DNA of 64,000 nt. It comes from Polynucleobacter sp. VK25 (GTDB lineage: Bacteria > Pseudomonadota > Gammaproteobacteria > Burkholderiales > Burkholderiaceae). Below, one piece after another: positions 9,547 to 18,058 of this stretch; the stretch's first letter is position 1, and each line of letters opens with the position of its first letter. Below the pieces are notes generated by a model. That model made no database searches. It was not told the DNA's origin and saw only the letters and a program-made list of their open reading frames with translations. The position numbers and the translations under genes were made by a program. The DNA lies in the NCBI RefSeq assembly GCF_018687355.1, contig NZ_CP061288.1, positions 248,001-312,000 on the forward strand, read 5' to 3'.

Positions 9547-10683
9547 CTAAATTGAAGGTGTGAATGGGGTATAACCTGTAACTTCGAGCTTGTAACCAGA
9601 TAGACTAGGAACAGGGCTAGGGTTGGCAAGCAAGCGCATTTTGCCGACACCAATATCTTTGAGGATTTGAGCGCCGATACCGTAGCTTCTAAAATCCGTT
9701 TTTCTGGCCAAAGGTTTTTGCTCGGCATCGTGAGACTGGTTTAATTTTTGAAACTGCGCAAGCCAATCGCTATCTCTAGGCGCTGCAATGCCAGATGCAT
9801 TTAACAATACAGCTACGCCAGCGGGTGCGGCAGCAATCTGTTGAAGCGCCTGGGCTAGTGGCCAGGAGTGGGTGCTGACATTGGAGTCTAGAAAATCTAA
9901 AACAGTCACAGGCTCATGAACGCGTACTAAGGTTTCTTGCGCCTCAGAAGGTTTGCCATTCACCAATGCAATGTGTATGCATGAGCTTGGAGTATCGCGA
10001 TAAATGATTCCCTGGAATTTTCCCCATGGCGTGACAAATTCTCTTGCACCTTCGCGAACCACGATGCTTTCATGTTGGCTGCGATATTGAATGAGATCAG
10101 CAATGCTACCGATCTTTAGTTGATGTTCTTTGGCAAACTCCAGCAAGTCTGGAAGACGAGCCATGCTGCCATCGTCTTTCATGATTTCACAAATCACGGA
10201 AGTGGGGGAGCATCCGGCCATTGCTGCTAAGTCGCATCCAGCTTCAGTATGTCCTGAGCGAATCAATACGCCACCAGGCTGAGCCATCAATGGAAAAATA
10301 TGACCAGGCTGAACTAAATCACTAGGCTTAGCATTTGGTGCGACCGCCGTTTTAATTGTGAGCGCACGATCTGCCGCTGAAATACCGGTAGTGACACCTG
10401 TCGCAGCTTCAATCGATACTGTGAAATTAGTTCCCATGGAGGTACCGTTATCTCTGACCATTAACGGTAGGTTGAGTTGTTGGCAGCGCTCACGAGTGAG
10501 GGTTAGGCAAATCAAACCACGACCATATTTGGCCATGAAATTAACCGCTTCTGCAGTCACATGATCTGCGGCCAACACTAAATCCCCTTCGTTTTCACGA
10601 TCTTCTTCGTCGACAAGGATCACCATTTTGCCGGCACGGATGTCGGCAATGATTTCTTCGGTGGAGGCTAGGGTATTTGGCAT
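9547..10683 (-). CDS. ribBA: 3,4-dihydroxy-2-butanone 4-phosphate synthase with degenerate GTP cyclohydrolase II domain
   Basis: RibB domain at residues 1-~205, making the four-carbon precursor of riboflavin: it has [10 protein letters not shown] (25-34), [12 protein letters not shown] and [11 protein letters not shown]. The C-terminal half (about 206-378) aligns in layout with RibA, but the canonical zinc-ligand block (Cys-x2-GD-x-Cys-x-Cys pattern) is absent, replaced by [16 protein letters not shown]. It therefore resembles the RibBX-type fusions known from Proteobacteria, and GTP cyclohydrolase II activity should not be assumed. It heads the ribBA-ribH-nusB operon. No FMN riboswitch was recognised upstream. 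Confidence 0.9.
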   Translation of the reverse strand: MPNTLASTEEIIADIRAGKMVILVDEEDRENEGDLVLAADHVTAEAVNFMAKYGRGLICLTLTRERCQQLNLPLMVRDNGTSMGTNFTVSIEAATGVTTGISAADRALTIKTAVAPNAKPSDLVQPGHIFPLMAQPGGVLIRSGHTEAGCDLAAMAGCSPTSVICEIMKDDGSMARLPDLLEFAKEHQLKIGSIADLIQYRSQHESIVVREGAREFVTPWGKFQGIIYRDTPSSCIHIALVNGKPSEAQETLVRVHEPVTVLDFLDSNVSTHSWPLAQALQQIAAAPAGVAVLLNASGIAAPRDSDWLAQFQKLNQSHDAEQKPLARKTDFRSYGIGAQILKDIGVGKMRLLANPSPVPSLSGYKLEVTGYTPFTPSI

Positions 10684-10805
10684 AGCCCTCTATTTTAAGC
10701 GCAGGACCTACTTGTCGTTCGGTCCTACCGCAATTTCCCGTCTTTCTGACGGTAAGACCCTTGGACGGGAGTTTCGGTTTGGAGGCCTACCTTTGAAAAT
10801 AGGCG
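10684..10805. promoter_or_regulatory. Divergent intergenic region between ribBA and minor-pilin genes
   Basis: This 122-base region must hold the promoters of both the ribBA operon (minus) and the pilin cluster (plus). A small hairpin is visible: CCGTC (10738-10742), TTTCT loop, GACGG (10748-10752); the left arm could alternatively pair with GACGGG at 10764-10769. The conserved FMN-riboswitch (RFN) sequence blocks were not found on either strand. Confidence 0.4.
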
Positions 10806-11135
10806 ATGCCCCCTAAAAAGCGCCTCAATGCAAGACTCTACCGTCACGGCTGCCGGGGATTCATTTTGCTGGAGGTTTTAGTGGCTATGAGCATGATTTT
10901 GGGGGTCTGGATGGCATCGGTGGGTGCTTATCAGCGCCTAGCCTTAAATCTGAATCAACAAGAAAGCAAAAGATCGCAACTCAGAAAGGACTCTGATGTT
11001 TTTGAAACGCAAGAGCAAAGCAGGACTCATTTCAAATTACCTAGCCCAACCGTAATCCATGAGCCTGCTCGAATGTCTAGTCGGGATCGCTCTGTGCGCA
11101 CTACTACTCAATCCATTATTAAGAACAAGCGCTGA
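10806..11135 (+). CDS. PilV-like minor prepilin
   Basis: Short type IV prepilin-like protein, 109 residues. It has a basic leader ending in Gly followed by FILLEVLVAMSMILGVWM, the type III prepilin cleavage motif with Glu at mature position 5, so PilD-type processing at the inner membrane is expected. It is short for PilV, and its tail after about residue 63 overlaps the probable pilW start in another frame (ATG at 10996 with a good ribosome site). In the third frame a TGA at 10994 overlaps that ATG. The last ~45 residues may therefore be an artefact of a frameshift. Confidence 0.7.
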   Translation: MPPKKRLNARLYRHGCRGFILLEVLVAMSMILGVWMASVGAYQRLALNLNQQESKRSQLRKDSDVFETQEQSRTHFKLPSPTVIHEPARMSSRDRSVRTTTQSIIKNKR

Positions 11136-11712
11136 TTTGGTCATTCAGCAAATGGAGTATGAAAAATCACAGGCGCTTATTTCAGAGGCAGAGCGCGCTT
11201 TTGAACTCATTGGCCGAGCGATTCGCATAGCGGGTTATCGCAATATTCAATCTGTAGCCAGCGCAAACCAAAAGCCTAGGCAGAAAACAAGTGCGATTTC
11301 ATTCCTTGAGGTAAATAAAAAATCTGGATTTCGTGGATCAGATGCATTGACGATTCGTCACGAATTGTCTGATGGTGTCGATTTTGATTGCATTGGCAAT
11401 GGACTTTCTAAAGAACGCACTAAAAATAATTTAGCTATGCAGGGCTTCTTGGTGGATCGTCAGGCGGGAGTGCCAAAGGGGCAAAGAGTCAACGGAGGTT
11501 CGTTGATATGTCAATCGCTTGATCGCCAAGGGCGCATTCAAAACACCACCTTAATGAATGGAGTCAATACTTTATTAATTGAGGAGCTCAATCCCACCCA
11601 AGCTCAGTCCAATGGGGGTCAAAGGCTCTTCAAAATAACACTGCAGATGACCGACGGAGCCAAGATCAGCTTAGATCTGGAGCGAACATTTGCGACGAGG
11701 AATCTCTTGTGA
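10996..11712 (+). pseudogene. PilW-like minor prepilin, leader interrupted by a stop codon
   Basis: The intact part from ATG 11059 gives 217 residues: mature-prepilin-like SLLECLVGIALCALLL, then a PilW-type body with EAERAFELIGRAIRIAGYRN. That start lacks a leader peptide and the Gly at position -1. In the same frame an upstream ATG at 10996, with AGAAAGGA five bases before it, encodes a basic 19-residue leader ending QP and is cut by TAA at 11053-11055. Either the gene is broken at codon 20 or translation restarts at 11059 giving an unprocessed pilin. A sequencing error is possible. It overlaps the next gene by 4 bases. Confidence 0.6.
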
Positions 11713-12038
11713 TTTTGGCTTGGGTAATTTCACTACTCTTGCTTTGCTCTTCTCTGGTAGTTCATTTAGAGCGGTTGAATGCACTGCGCATGACAGAAAT
11801 AAAAACAATAGAGCAAGCGCAAAAATATTTCTTTAATGCTGAAAAAGCAGTATTAGAGTGCGAGCAAAATATCACCCACCTTGCAGACTTAAATGAGAAT
11901 GCTTGTTTTATTCAGTCAGCGGGTAAACATCGTTGGTTAATTTCGAGCAAAGAAAAGCCGGCGATTCAGATTGGGGTTGTCATTGATGAAAAGACGGGCG
12001 CTGCAACCCGTATTAATTGGCGACAAGTCTTTGAATAA
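11709..12038 (+). CDS. PilX-like minor pilin, hypothetical
   Basis: A 109-residue protein starting at GTG that overlaps the preceding stop (GTGA). It begins with one hydrophobic helix (about 2-19) without a basic leader or a clear Gly-Phe cleavage site, followed by a polar, Glu-rich domain (AQKYFFNAEKAVLECEQN) of the kind seen in PilX-like minor pilins. Two cysteines occur in that domain. Position between PilW-like and FimT-like genes is the main argument for a pilus role; sequence alone is weak. Confidence 0.55.
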   Translation: MILAWVISLLLLCSSLVVHLERLNALRMTEIKTIEQAQKYFFNAEKAVLECEQNITHLADLNENACFIQSAGKHRWLISSKEKPAIQIGVVIDEKTGAATRINWRQVFE

Positions 12039-12591
12039 GTTAATACTGGATTCGCAACCTGGATTCAGCCTTCTTGAGTTGATGGCTGTAGTTTTAATCA
12101 TTGCAATTGCTGCCATGATGACGATGCCCCTATTGCAAGAGCAAATTGCAGCTCGAGAAATCGAGACCATTGCCAGAAGATTTATTTCCCATGCCCACTT
12201 TGCTCGTCAGCAAGCCCTGCATTTGGGTCGGCCCGTGCACCTCGTTCCCATCACTGATGATCGATGGGAGGCAGGATGGGTGGTTCAAGGCGCTTGTATT
12301 GGAAAACTCGTGAAAGTGGGGTGTATTGGGAAGGCTTGGTTCTCGCAGGCAAGTATTGACCCTATCTACTTTAAGGGCGGAGGCAAGCAATTCATTGACC
12401 CTAATTCAGGGAAAAAAGGCATTTTGTTTAATGCGGCTGGCGCGGCAAAAACAGCTCAAGGCGGGTTTGTCGCGAATCGATTGATCCTGGGTCACCAAAG
12501 GGCCCCTAACTTGGAGCGCCAAATGATTTTGGGTAGCGGAGGGCGTTGGCGGATCTGCGATCCTGCTAGAGATGCAAAGCGCTGCCATTGA
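12031..12591 (+). CDS. GspH/FimT-family pseudopilin
   Basis: Minor pilin/pseudopilin of the GspH/FimT type. Starting at TTG 12031 gives a short leader ending SQPG followed by FSLLELMAVVLIIAIAAM, an excellent prepilin cleavage site with Glu at mature position 5. An earlier TTG at 11971 would overlap the previous gene by 68 bases and is less likely. The body has REIETIARRFISHAHFARQQAL, typical of FimT/GspH, and ends in a Cys-containing tail (CDPARDAKRCH). It probably primes type IV pilus assembly together with the three upstream genes, and ribD follows directly. Confidence 0.82.
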   Translation: MNKLILDSQPGFSLLELMAVVLIIAIAAMMTMPLLQEQIAAREIETIARRFISHAHFARQQALHLGRPVHLVPITDDRWEAGWVVQGACIGKLVKVGCIGKAWFSQASIDPIYFKGGGKQFIDPNSGKKGILFNAAGAAKTAQGGFVANRLILGHQRAPNLERQMILGSGGRWRICDPARDAKRCH

Positions 12592-12608
12592 ATGGTTTAA
12601 TAGACCCC

Positions 12609-13724
12609 ATGTACACCGTAGTTGACCACCAGTTTATGAGCGAGGCCATTGCCGAGGCTCAAAAAGCACTTTACTTATCAAACCCCAATCCAAGAGTGGG
12701 TTGTGTGATCGTTAAAGATGGTCAAGTCATTGGTCGCGGATTTACCCAGAAGGTAGGCAGCGCTCATGCTGAAGTACAGGCGCTAGCTAATGCAAAAGCA
12801 CTTGGAAATGATCCCGCTGGTTCAACTATCTATGTCACTCTAGAGCCATGCAGCCATACCGGTAGAACGCCTCCTTGCGCAGATGCCTTGATGAATGCCA
12901 AGCCAGCCAAAGTGATCGTGGCCATGTCAGATCCTAATCCCCTTGTATCGGGTAAGGGTCTAGAAAAGTTAAGGACCGCCGGTATTGAGGTGCAGTGCGG
13001 TTTGTTGGAGTCAGAAGCACAAGCACTAAATCGTGGATTTATTTCAAGAATGACGCGAGGTTTGCCATGGGTGCGAATGAAGATCGCCGCAAGTCTAGAT
13101 GGCAAGACTGCCTTGCCTGATGGCCGCAGTCAATGGATCACTGGACCTCTAGCAAGAGCGGATGGTCATCACTGGCGTGCTCAGGCCTGTGCGATTGTTA
13201 CTGGCGTAGGCACTGTGAAGGAAGATGATCCTACTCTGAATGTGCGCGATGTTCATACTGAGCGTCAGCCTTGGCGCATCATCGTGGATTCCAAATTAGA
13301 GACACCAGTCTCCGCAAAGATCTTGAATCAACTTGATCACTCAGCCGTCATCATTGTGTGTGCAAGCCTAGATAGTACGGACATGCAACAAAAAGCTAAG
13401 GCATTTACTGAGCGCGGCATTGAAGTCATCGCTATGGCCAACCCATTTGGCAAAGTAGATCTTCCCAAGCTATTTGCGTATCTAGCCACAGAGCGTGAGA
13501 TGAATGAGATTCATATAGAGGCGGGCTTCAAGCTCAATGGTTCTTTGCTTAGAGAACATTGTGTGGATGAGTTATTGCTCTATTACGCCCCATTCTTGAT
13601 GGGTGAAGGTATTGGTATGGCTAATATTTCACCACTAAATTCTTTGGATAGCAGGCAAGATTGGCAAGTCATCGATCACAGCCTGTTTGGCCCCGATCTT
13701 CGTATGCGTTTAATTAAAAAATAA
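12609..13724 (+). CDS. ribD: Riboflavin biosynthesis deaminase/reductase RibD
   Basis: Bifunctional enzyme deaminating 2,5-diamino-6-ribosylamino-pyrimidinone phosphate and then reducing the ribosyl side chain. From ATG 12609 it has 371 residues; a TTG at 12588 overlapping the fimT stop is possible but adds only seven. The zinc deaminase motif HAEVQAL (53-59) and PCSHTGRTPPCADAL (80-94, ligands Cys81 and Cys90) are intact, and the reductase half starts near MKIAASLDGKTALPDGRSQWI. Its close linkage to pilin genes is probably chance co-transcription. Confidence 0.95.
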   Translation: MYTVVDHQFMSEAIAEAQKALYLSNPNPRVGCVIVKDGQVIGRGFTQKVGSAHAEVQALANAKALGNDPAGSTIYVTLEPCSHTGRTPPCADALMNAKPAKVIVAMSDPNPLVSGKGLEKLRTAGIEVQCGLLESEAQALNRGFISRMTRGLPWVRMKIAASLDGKTALPDGRSQWITGPLARADGHHWRAQACAIVTGVGTVKEDDPTLNVRDVHTERQPWRIIVDSKLETPVSAKILNQLDHSAVIIVCASLDSTDMQQKAKAFTERGIEVIAMANPFGKVDLPKLFAYLATEREMNEIHIEAGFKLNGSLLREHCVDELLLYYAPFLMGEGIGMANISPLNSLDSRQDWQVIDHSLFGPDLRMRLIKK

Positions 13725-13745
13725 TTAAGAACTAAAATTACACTT

Positions 13746-14360
13746 ATGTTTACTGGAATCATTACTGCTGTTGGTCAAATTAAGAGCGCCCAAGCGAAGG
13801 GTGATGGTTTGCACTTGCTTGTTGAGGTGCCAGAGGGCTATTTAGATGATGTTGCTTTGGGTGACAGTATTGCGATTCAGGGCGCTTGCATGACAGCCAC
13901 TCAACTAACCAATCATTCTTTCGCTTTAGACATCTCTCGGGAGTCTCTGAATAAAACGGTTGGCCTGGATAAGGTGGGTCCGGTTAATTTAGAGAAGGCC
14001 ATGCGCTTAAATGATCGCTTAGGCGGACATTTAGTGAGTGGGCACGTCGATGGTGTTGGTAAAGTTGCGCACTTTTCTCAAGTGGCTAATGATGCTTATG
14101 GCTCTTGGTTACTTCGCATTAAAGCGCCTAAAGAATTGGCGCAATACCTTGCTTACAAAGGCTCTATCGTTGTGAATGGGGTATCGCTTACAGTTAATTT
14201 AACTGAAGACACAGCAAATACCTGCATCATTGATATCAACATCATTCCCCATACTCTAGAAAACACTACGCTAGGCAACTTAAAGCAAGGTGACGCAGTG
14301 AATCTTGAAGTGGATTTAATTGCGCGCTATGTGGCGCGGATGCTTAGTAAAAGCAGTTGA
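13746..14360 (+). CDS. ribE: Riboflavin synthase, alpha subunit
   Basis: Riboflavin synthase, which dismutates two lumazine molecules into riboflavin. The 204 residues contain two lumazine-binding repeats: the first begins MFTGIITAVGQI and the second is marked by GGHLVSGHVDGVGKV, with GVSLTVN near 158-164. It lies 21 bases after ribD. Together with ribBA and ribH across the pilin cluster, all riboflavin steps except a clear GTP cyclohydrolase II are encoded between 9 and 14.4 kb. Confidence 0.97.
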   Translation: MFTGIITAVGQIKSAQAKGDGLHLLVEVPEGYLDDVALGDSIAIQGACMTATQLTNHSFALDISRESLNKTVGLDKVGPVNLEKAMRLNDRLGGHLVSGHVDGVGKVAHFSQVANDAYGSWLLRIKAPKELAQYLAYKGSIVVNGVSLTVNLTEDTANTCIIDINIIPHTLENTTLGNLKQGDAVNLEVDLIARYVARMLSKSS

Positions 14361-14369
14361 TGTGAACTT

Positions 14370-14567
14370 ATGAAGAAAATAGATTCAATTAAAGATGAGC
14401 TTGAGTATCGAGCCGCGCTGATTGAGGCATCTACTTTTTTTGAAAATGAGCCCATACTTGGTAGCCAAGAAGCGTTTAGATTTGAGTCGCTGCTGAATTC
14501 AATAGAGGCTTACGAATCAAAAAATTATGCAATTGATCCGCCGAATTCAGGTCGGATAACTCAATAA
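14370..14567 (+). pseudogene. HigA-type antitoxin N-terminal fragment lacking the HTH
   Basis: A 65-residue ORF resembling the N-terminal cap of HigA/COG5499 antitoxins: IKDELEYRAALIEASTFFENEP, then a Leu/Glu helix and SIEAYESKNYAIDPP, which matches the EAYE-KHYPIDPP type of motif. In intact members an HTH domain follows; here the frame ends ten bases before the convergent queC gene and no toxin lies upstream. It is most likely a remnant, though a short independent protein cannot be excluded. Confidence 0.6.
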
Positions 14568-14577
14568 ATAAAAAGTC

Positions 14578-15321
14578 TCATTTATTTTTCTGATAGCGAG
14601 TGGGATCACTCACATTAGCTTGTAGAAACCCTGCTTGTCTTAAACGACAAGACTCGCATTCACCACAGGCTTCACCTAAATCATTTGCTTGATAGCAAGA
14701 GACTGTTTGTGAGTAGTCCACACCCATGGTGTTACCTAGTTGAATAATTTCGGCTTTAGTGAGGCTAATGATGGGTGCGTGTACCCGAAAGCGATTCGCA
14801 TCATTGATAGCCTCAACGCCTGCTTTAGTCGCTAGATTGGCCATGTGCTCAAAAGAGGCTACATACTCTGGGCGGCAATCAGGGTAGCCAGAGTAATCCA
14901 CCGCATTAGCGCCGTAGAAAACATCAAGACCACCTAAAGACTCGGACCAGCCTAAAGCAAGTGATAGAAAGATCGTATTGCGTGCTGGCACGTAAGTAAC
15001 CGGAATCTCCTGATCTTTGCCTGGCGTGATGGGAACTGCAATAGAAGAATCGGTTAAAGCAGAGCCACCAAAACGAGTGAGATCTAAATTCACCACCTCA
15101 TGGCGGGCAACGCCTATTTGTTTAGCGATATGTTTTGCAGCAGCAAGTTCAGAGGAGTGTCTTTGACCATAGCCTACAGATAACGCATAAGGCGTATATC
15201 CTAGATCTTTAGCAAGCGCTAGAACGGTAGTAGAGTCTAGGCCGCCAGAAAACAGAATGACTGCTGGAGCGCCCGCTTTACGGGGCGCCAGAGATTCGAA
15301 TGCAGCAGACAGCTTAGACAT
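14578..15321 (-). CDS. queC: 7-cyano-7-deazaguanine synthase
   Basis: QueC converts 7-carboxy-7-deazaguanine to preQ0 with ammonia and ATP in queuosine biosynthesis. The PP-loop ATP motif [10 protein letters not shown] is at 23-32, and the four zinc cysteines sit in [18 protein letters not shown] near residues 208-225. Length (247) is normal. It is the last gene of the minus-strand tol-pal block, 9 bases after cpoB, an arrangement also seen in other proteobacteria. Confidence 0.96.
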   Translation of the reverse strand: MSKLSAAFESLAPRKAGAPAVILFSGGLDSTTVLALAKDLGYTPYALSVGYGQRHSSELAAAKHIAKQIGVARHEVVNLDLTRFGGSALTDSSIAVPITPGKDQEIPVTYVPARNTIFLSLALGWSESLGGLDVFYGANAVDYSGYPDCRPEYVASFEHMANLATKAGVEAINDANRFRVHAPIISLTKAEIIQLGNTMGVDYSQTVSCYQANDLGEACGECESCRLRQAGFLQANVSDPTRYQKNK

Positions 15322-15330
15322 AATGAATGA

Positions 15331-16062
15331 TTACTTCGTACCGGCTATGAGTTGCTGTGCATCTTTGGCAGCGTCGGTATCTGGATATTTAGCGATGATT
15401 TCACTAAATGTTTTTTTGGCTGCTGCCTTGTTACCACTTTCTAATTGAGCGTTTCCTAGGGTGACCATTGCTGCAGGAATACGCGGATGGCTTGGGTAGC
15501 GCTTAATTAAACTTTGCAGTTGACTGATGGCACCGGAATATTCTTTATTCGCATACTTGCTATTACCGCTCCAGTAGAGGGCAAGTGGTAAGTAAGGACT
15601 TTTTGGATACTTTGCCGTGAATGCAGTAAAGCTATCGTCAGCTTTTTTTAGGTTACCCGTTTGAAAAGCTTTCAATGCATCGTCGTAAGCTTTTTTCTCG
15701 CCTGGTTGTACTGTGCCAGAGACGCCTTCAATCGTGATAGTGCGTGGCTCAAAATTACCCAAGCGATTATCGAGATCTTGGTAGTAAGTCTTTTGACTGG
15801 TGCTGATGTCTTCGCCTTGCTTCTCAAGCTCTTCAACTTTGCCGCGCAGCTCTGCGTTCTCAGTTTTAAGCTTATCAATTTGACCTTGAAGCTCAAGCTG
15901 GGTAGTGGCTAAGGACTTACGTAGATCCAAAATCGCTTTGCGCGCCTCATCGTCGGAGAAGAGGGCCCAAGCGCTATTCGATGCACCTAGGCAAATGAGG
16001 GCGGCACTTAAACAAAACGCTCGTGAGAGCGTTTGTTTTACTGAGTATGAAAGCATCTTCAT
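15331..16062 (-). CDS. cpoB: Cell division coordinator CpoB (YbgF)
   Basis: Periplasmic protein of the Tol-Pal system that links outer-membrane constriction to peptidoglycan synthesis during division. The 243 residues comprise a signal peptide (to about 33, ending SAWALF), a coiled-coil trimerisation segment (about 45-95, heptad-like KTENAELRGKVEELEKQ) and a C-terminal TPR region (about 125-240; repeats such as YDDALKAFQTGNLKKADDSF). It starts one base upstream of the end of pal and is probably co-translated with it. Confidence 0.92.
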   Translation of the reverse strand: MKMLSYSVKQTLSRAFCLSAALICLGASNSAWALFSDDEARKAILDLRKSLATTQLELQGQIDKLKTENAELRGKVEELEKQGEDISTSQKTYYQDLDNRLGNFEPRTITIEGVSGTVQPGEKKAYDDALKAFQTGNLKKADDSFTAFTAKYPKSPYLPLALYWSGNSKYANKEYSGAISQLQSLIKRYPSHPRIPAAMVTLGNAQLESGNKAAAKKTFSEIIAKYPDTDAAKDAQQLIAGTK

Positions 16063-16569
16063 TTAGTTGGTGATGTAAACGATATCAGCACGGCGATTTT
16101 CCGCCCAGGCTGCTTCAGTGTCACCTTCTGCTTTTGGTTTTTCTTTACCAAAACTGACTGCTTCCATTTGGTCATCAGAAACGCCCATTAAGTTCAGTGA
16201 TTTACGCACAGCATCAGAACGACGTTGACCAAGTGCCAAGTTGTATTCTGCTGTGCCGCGTTCATCAGTATTGCCTTGAATGATGATCTTTTGTTTTGGA
16301 TTGGCTTTTAAGTAGCTTGCATGTGCAGACAACATTTTTTGATATTTAGTCTGAACGGTGTATTCGTCAAAGCCAAAGTAAACGCTCTTGTCAAAGAGTG
16401 GGCTGCTTGGATCATTCCATGGCTGTGAACCAAACTTGCCACTACCGCTACCGCTGCCATTGGCGCCATCGGTATCATCTAGTTTGACGCTTGAGCATGC
16501 CGCCATGAGTAATGCGGTTGCACCGATGATGGCGAATGTCGCTGCGCGACGTGCGATAGAAATCTTCAT
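16063..16569 (-). CDS. pal: Peptidoglycan-associated lipoprotein
   Basis: Pal, an outer-membrane lipoprotein anchoring the membrane to peptidoglycan and binding TolB. The lipobox LMAAC puts the lipidated Cys at residue 25; an OmpA-like C-terminal domain shows GNTDERGTAEYNLALGQRRSDAV, the diaminopimelate-binding signature. A Gly/Ser repeat (about 38-46) forms the linker. It is separated from tolB by 151 bases, so it may have its own promoter in addition to read-through. Confidence 0.97.
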   Translation of the reverse strand: MKISIARRAATFAIIGATALLMAACSSVKLDDTDGANGSGSGSGKFGSQPWNDPSSPLFDKSVYFGFDEYTVQTKYQKMLSAHASYLKANPKQKIIIQGNTDERGTAEYNLALGQRRSDAVRKSLNLMGVSDDQMEAVSFGKEKPKAEGDTEAAWAENRRADIVYITN

Positions 16570-16720
16570 GATTTTTCCTTTTTCCTACAAGCTGAATAAC
16601 AAATTAAATACTTAAGTCGCCCTAAGTGGGCTAATACTTAATATTATGCCCCTAAGAACATTAAAAGTGACTATTTCACACCCTAAAAAGGGGTTTAAGA
16701 GTGCTTGAGGTGTTTTGGAG
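16570..16720 (-). promoter_or_regulatory. tolB-pal intergenic region with probable pal promoter
   Basis: A 151-base gap inside an otherwise tight operon. On the minus strand it is A/T-rich, with a CATAATATTAAG stretch that could serve as a -10 box, and a small hairpin GCCC-ACTTA-GGGC. The octamer ATACTTAA occurs twice (near 16608 and 16634). The AGGAAAAAG just before the pal ATG is a good ribosome site. Promoter identity is inferred. Confidence 0.35.
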
Positions 16721-18055
16721 TTAGTCCATGAATGGACCCCAGGACGGCTGACGAACGTCAGATCCTGGGATGCTCAATACCTGTTTGGAGTTACCGTCTA
16801 CAGAAACGGCAGCAAGTACCCGTTTGCCACCAACCTTGGTCGAGTACAGAACGTAGCGCCCATTGGCGGCAAAGGAAGGGGATTCATCGCTAGTGCCGTC
16901 GGTGAGTGCCTGAGCATCACCCGTAGCCAAATTCAGAATGTAGAGACGATAGGCGCCGCCAATATTCGCGATGTAGGCCAAATACTTTCCATCGGGTGAG
17001 ATGCGTGGAGATGTCACGAATCCTTGCTTGAAGGTCACGCGCTTAACCCCTTCAACTTGCTCGCCATCAGCACTCATGCGATAGATTTGTGGATTGCCAC
17101 CGCGATCGCTAGTGAAATAGATATAACGACCATCAGCAGAATATTGTGGTTCAGTATCAATGGTGTTGCCGCGTGTTAAGCGATGCAAGCCAGTTCCATC
17201 TGCATTGATGCCATAGATCTGCGTATTGCCATCTTTGGATAAGGAGATGGCGAGTTTCTTGCCATCAGGTGACCATGCTGGCGCACTGTTATTTCCCTTT
17301 TGGTTGGAAAGAGAAATACGACGTCCAGTAGCCAGCTCGTGAACATAAATCACTGGCTTGCGATCTTCAAAAGATACGTAAGCTACTTTTTTGCCATCGG
17401 GTGACCATGATGGAGAGATGATTGGCTCACCACTATTCATAGCATTACGAATATTTTGACCGTCTGCATCAGAGATCACGAGGCGATAGCGCTTGCCATC
17501 CTTGATGACATAGGAGAGGCGGGTAGAGAACACGCCGCGCTCACCGAGTAATTTGAAGATGATGTCATCAGCAATCTTATGAGCGGCTGCACGTAAGTTG
17601 TCGGCGCTGGAATTGAGATTCAAGCCACCCAGACTTTGGGATTTACGAACATCAAACAACTTGTAGTGAATATCAAATTGATTATTGCCAGTTTGTACAA
17701 CAGAGCCCACTACCAATGCATCAGCACCCCGTGCCGCCCAGGATTTGTAGTTGGGCGTACCTTCATCACTCTCAACAGCATTACCGTTCTCGGTATTTTT
17801 AAAGTAACCGCTGCGAGCTAAGTCTTGACGAATGATTTCGGTAACGCTGGTTGGCAATTTGTTTTCATCTTTAAACCGCATGACTGCGATTGGGTAGAGC
17901 GATTGACCTACACCAGTGATTTCAATATTCATCTGCGCTAACGCAGGTGTTGCCGTACTTATAAGGAGCGTCATGCACAAAGTAATAACGACTAAGCCAA
18001 CAGAATTCAGCTGTGATGTCAGTTTCTGTATCTGTCTTTTCGCTATTTGCAACAT
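16721..18055 (-). CDS. tolB: Tol-Pal system beta-propeller protein TolB
   Basis: Periplasmic TolB, 444 residues, which shuttles between TolA and Pal. A signal peptide (about 15-40, ending ALAQ) precedes the N-terminal alpha/beta domain (about 42-180) and a six-bladed propeller formed by WSPDGKK-type repeats: SWSPDGKKVAYVSF, AWSPDGKKLAISLS, YSADGRYIYFTSDRGG, ISPDGKYLAYIANI. It begins 3 bases after tolA. Confidence 0.97.
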   Translation of the reverse strand: MLQIAKRQIQKLTSQLNSVGLVVITLCMTLLISTATPALAQMNIEITGVGQSLYPIAVMRFKDENKLPTSVTEIIRQDLARSGYFKNTENGNAVESDEGTPNYKSWAARGADALVVGSVVQTGNNQFDIHYKLFDVRKSQSLGGLNLNSSADNLRAAAHKIADDIIFKLLGERGVFSTRLSYVIKDGKRYRLVISDADGQNIRNAMNSGEPIISPSWSPDGKKVAYVSFEDRKPVIYVHELATGRRISLSNQKGNNSAPAWSPDGKKLAISLSKDGNTQIYGINADGTGLHRLTRGNTIDTEPQYSADGRYIYFTSDRGGNPQIYRMSADGEQVEGVKRVTFKQGFVTSPRISPDGKYLAYIANIGGAYRLYILNLATGDAQALTDGTSDESPSFAANGRYVLYSTKVGGKRVLAAVSVDGNSKQVLSIPGSDVRQPSWGPFMD

Positions 18056-18058
18056 GCA

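Noticed and set aside
10684-10805. FMN riboswitch upstream of ribBA
   Set aside because: The conserved RFN blocks were not found on either strand; only a small 5-bp hairpin is present.
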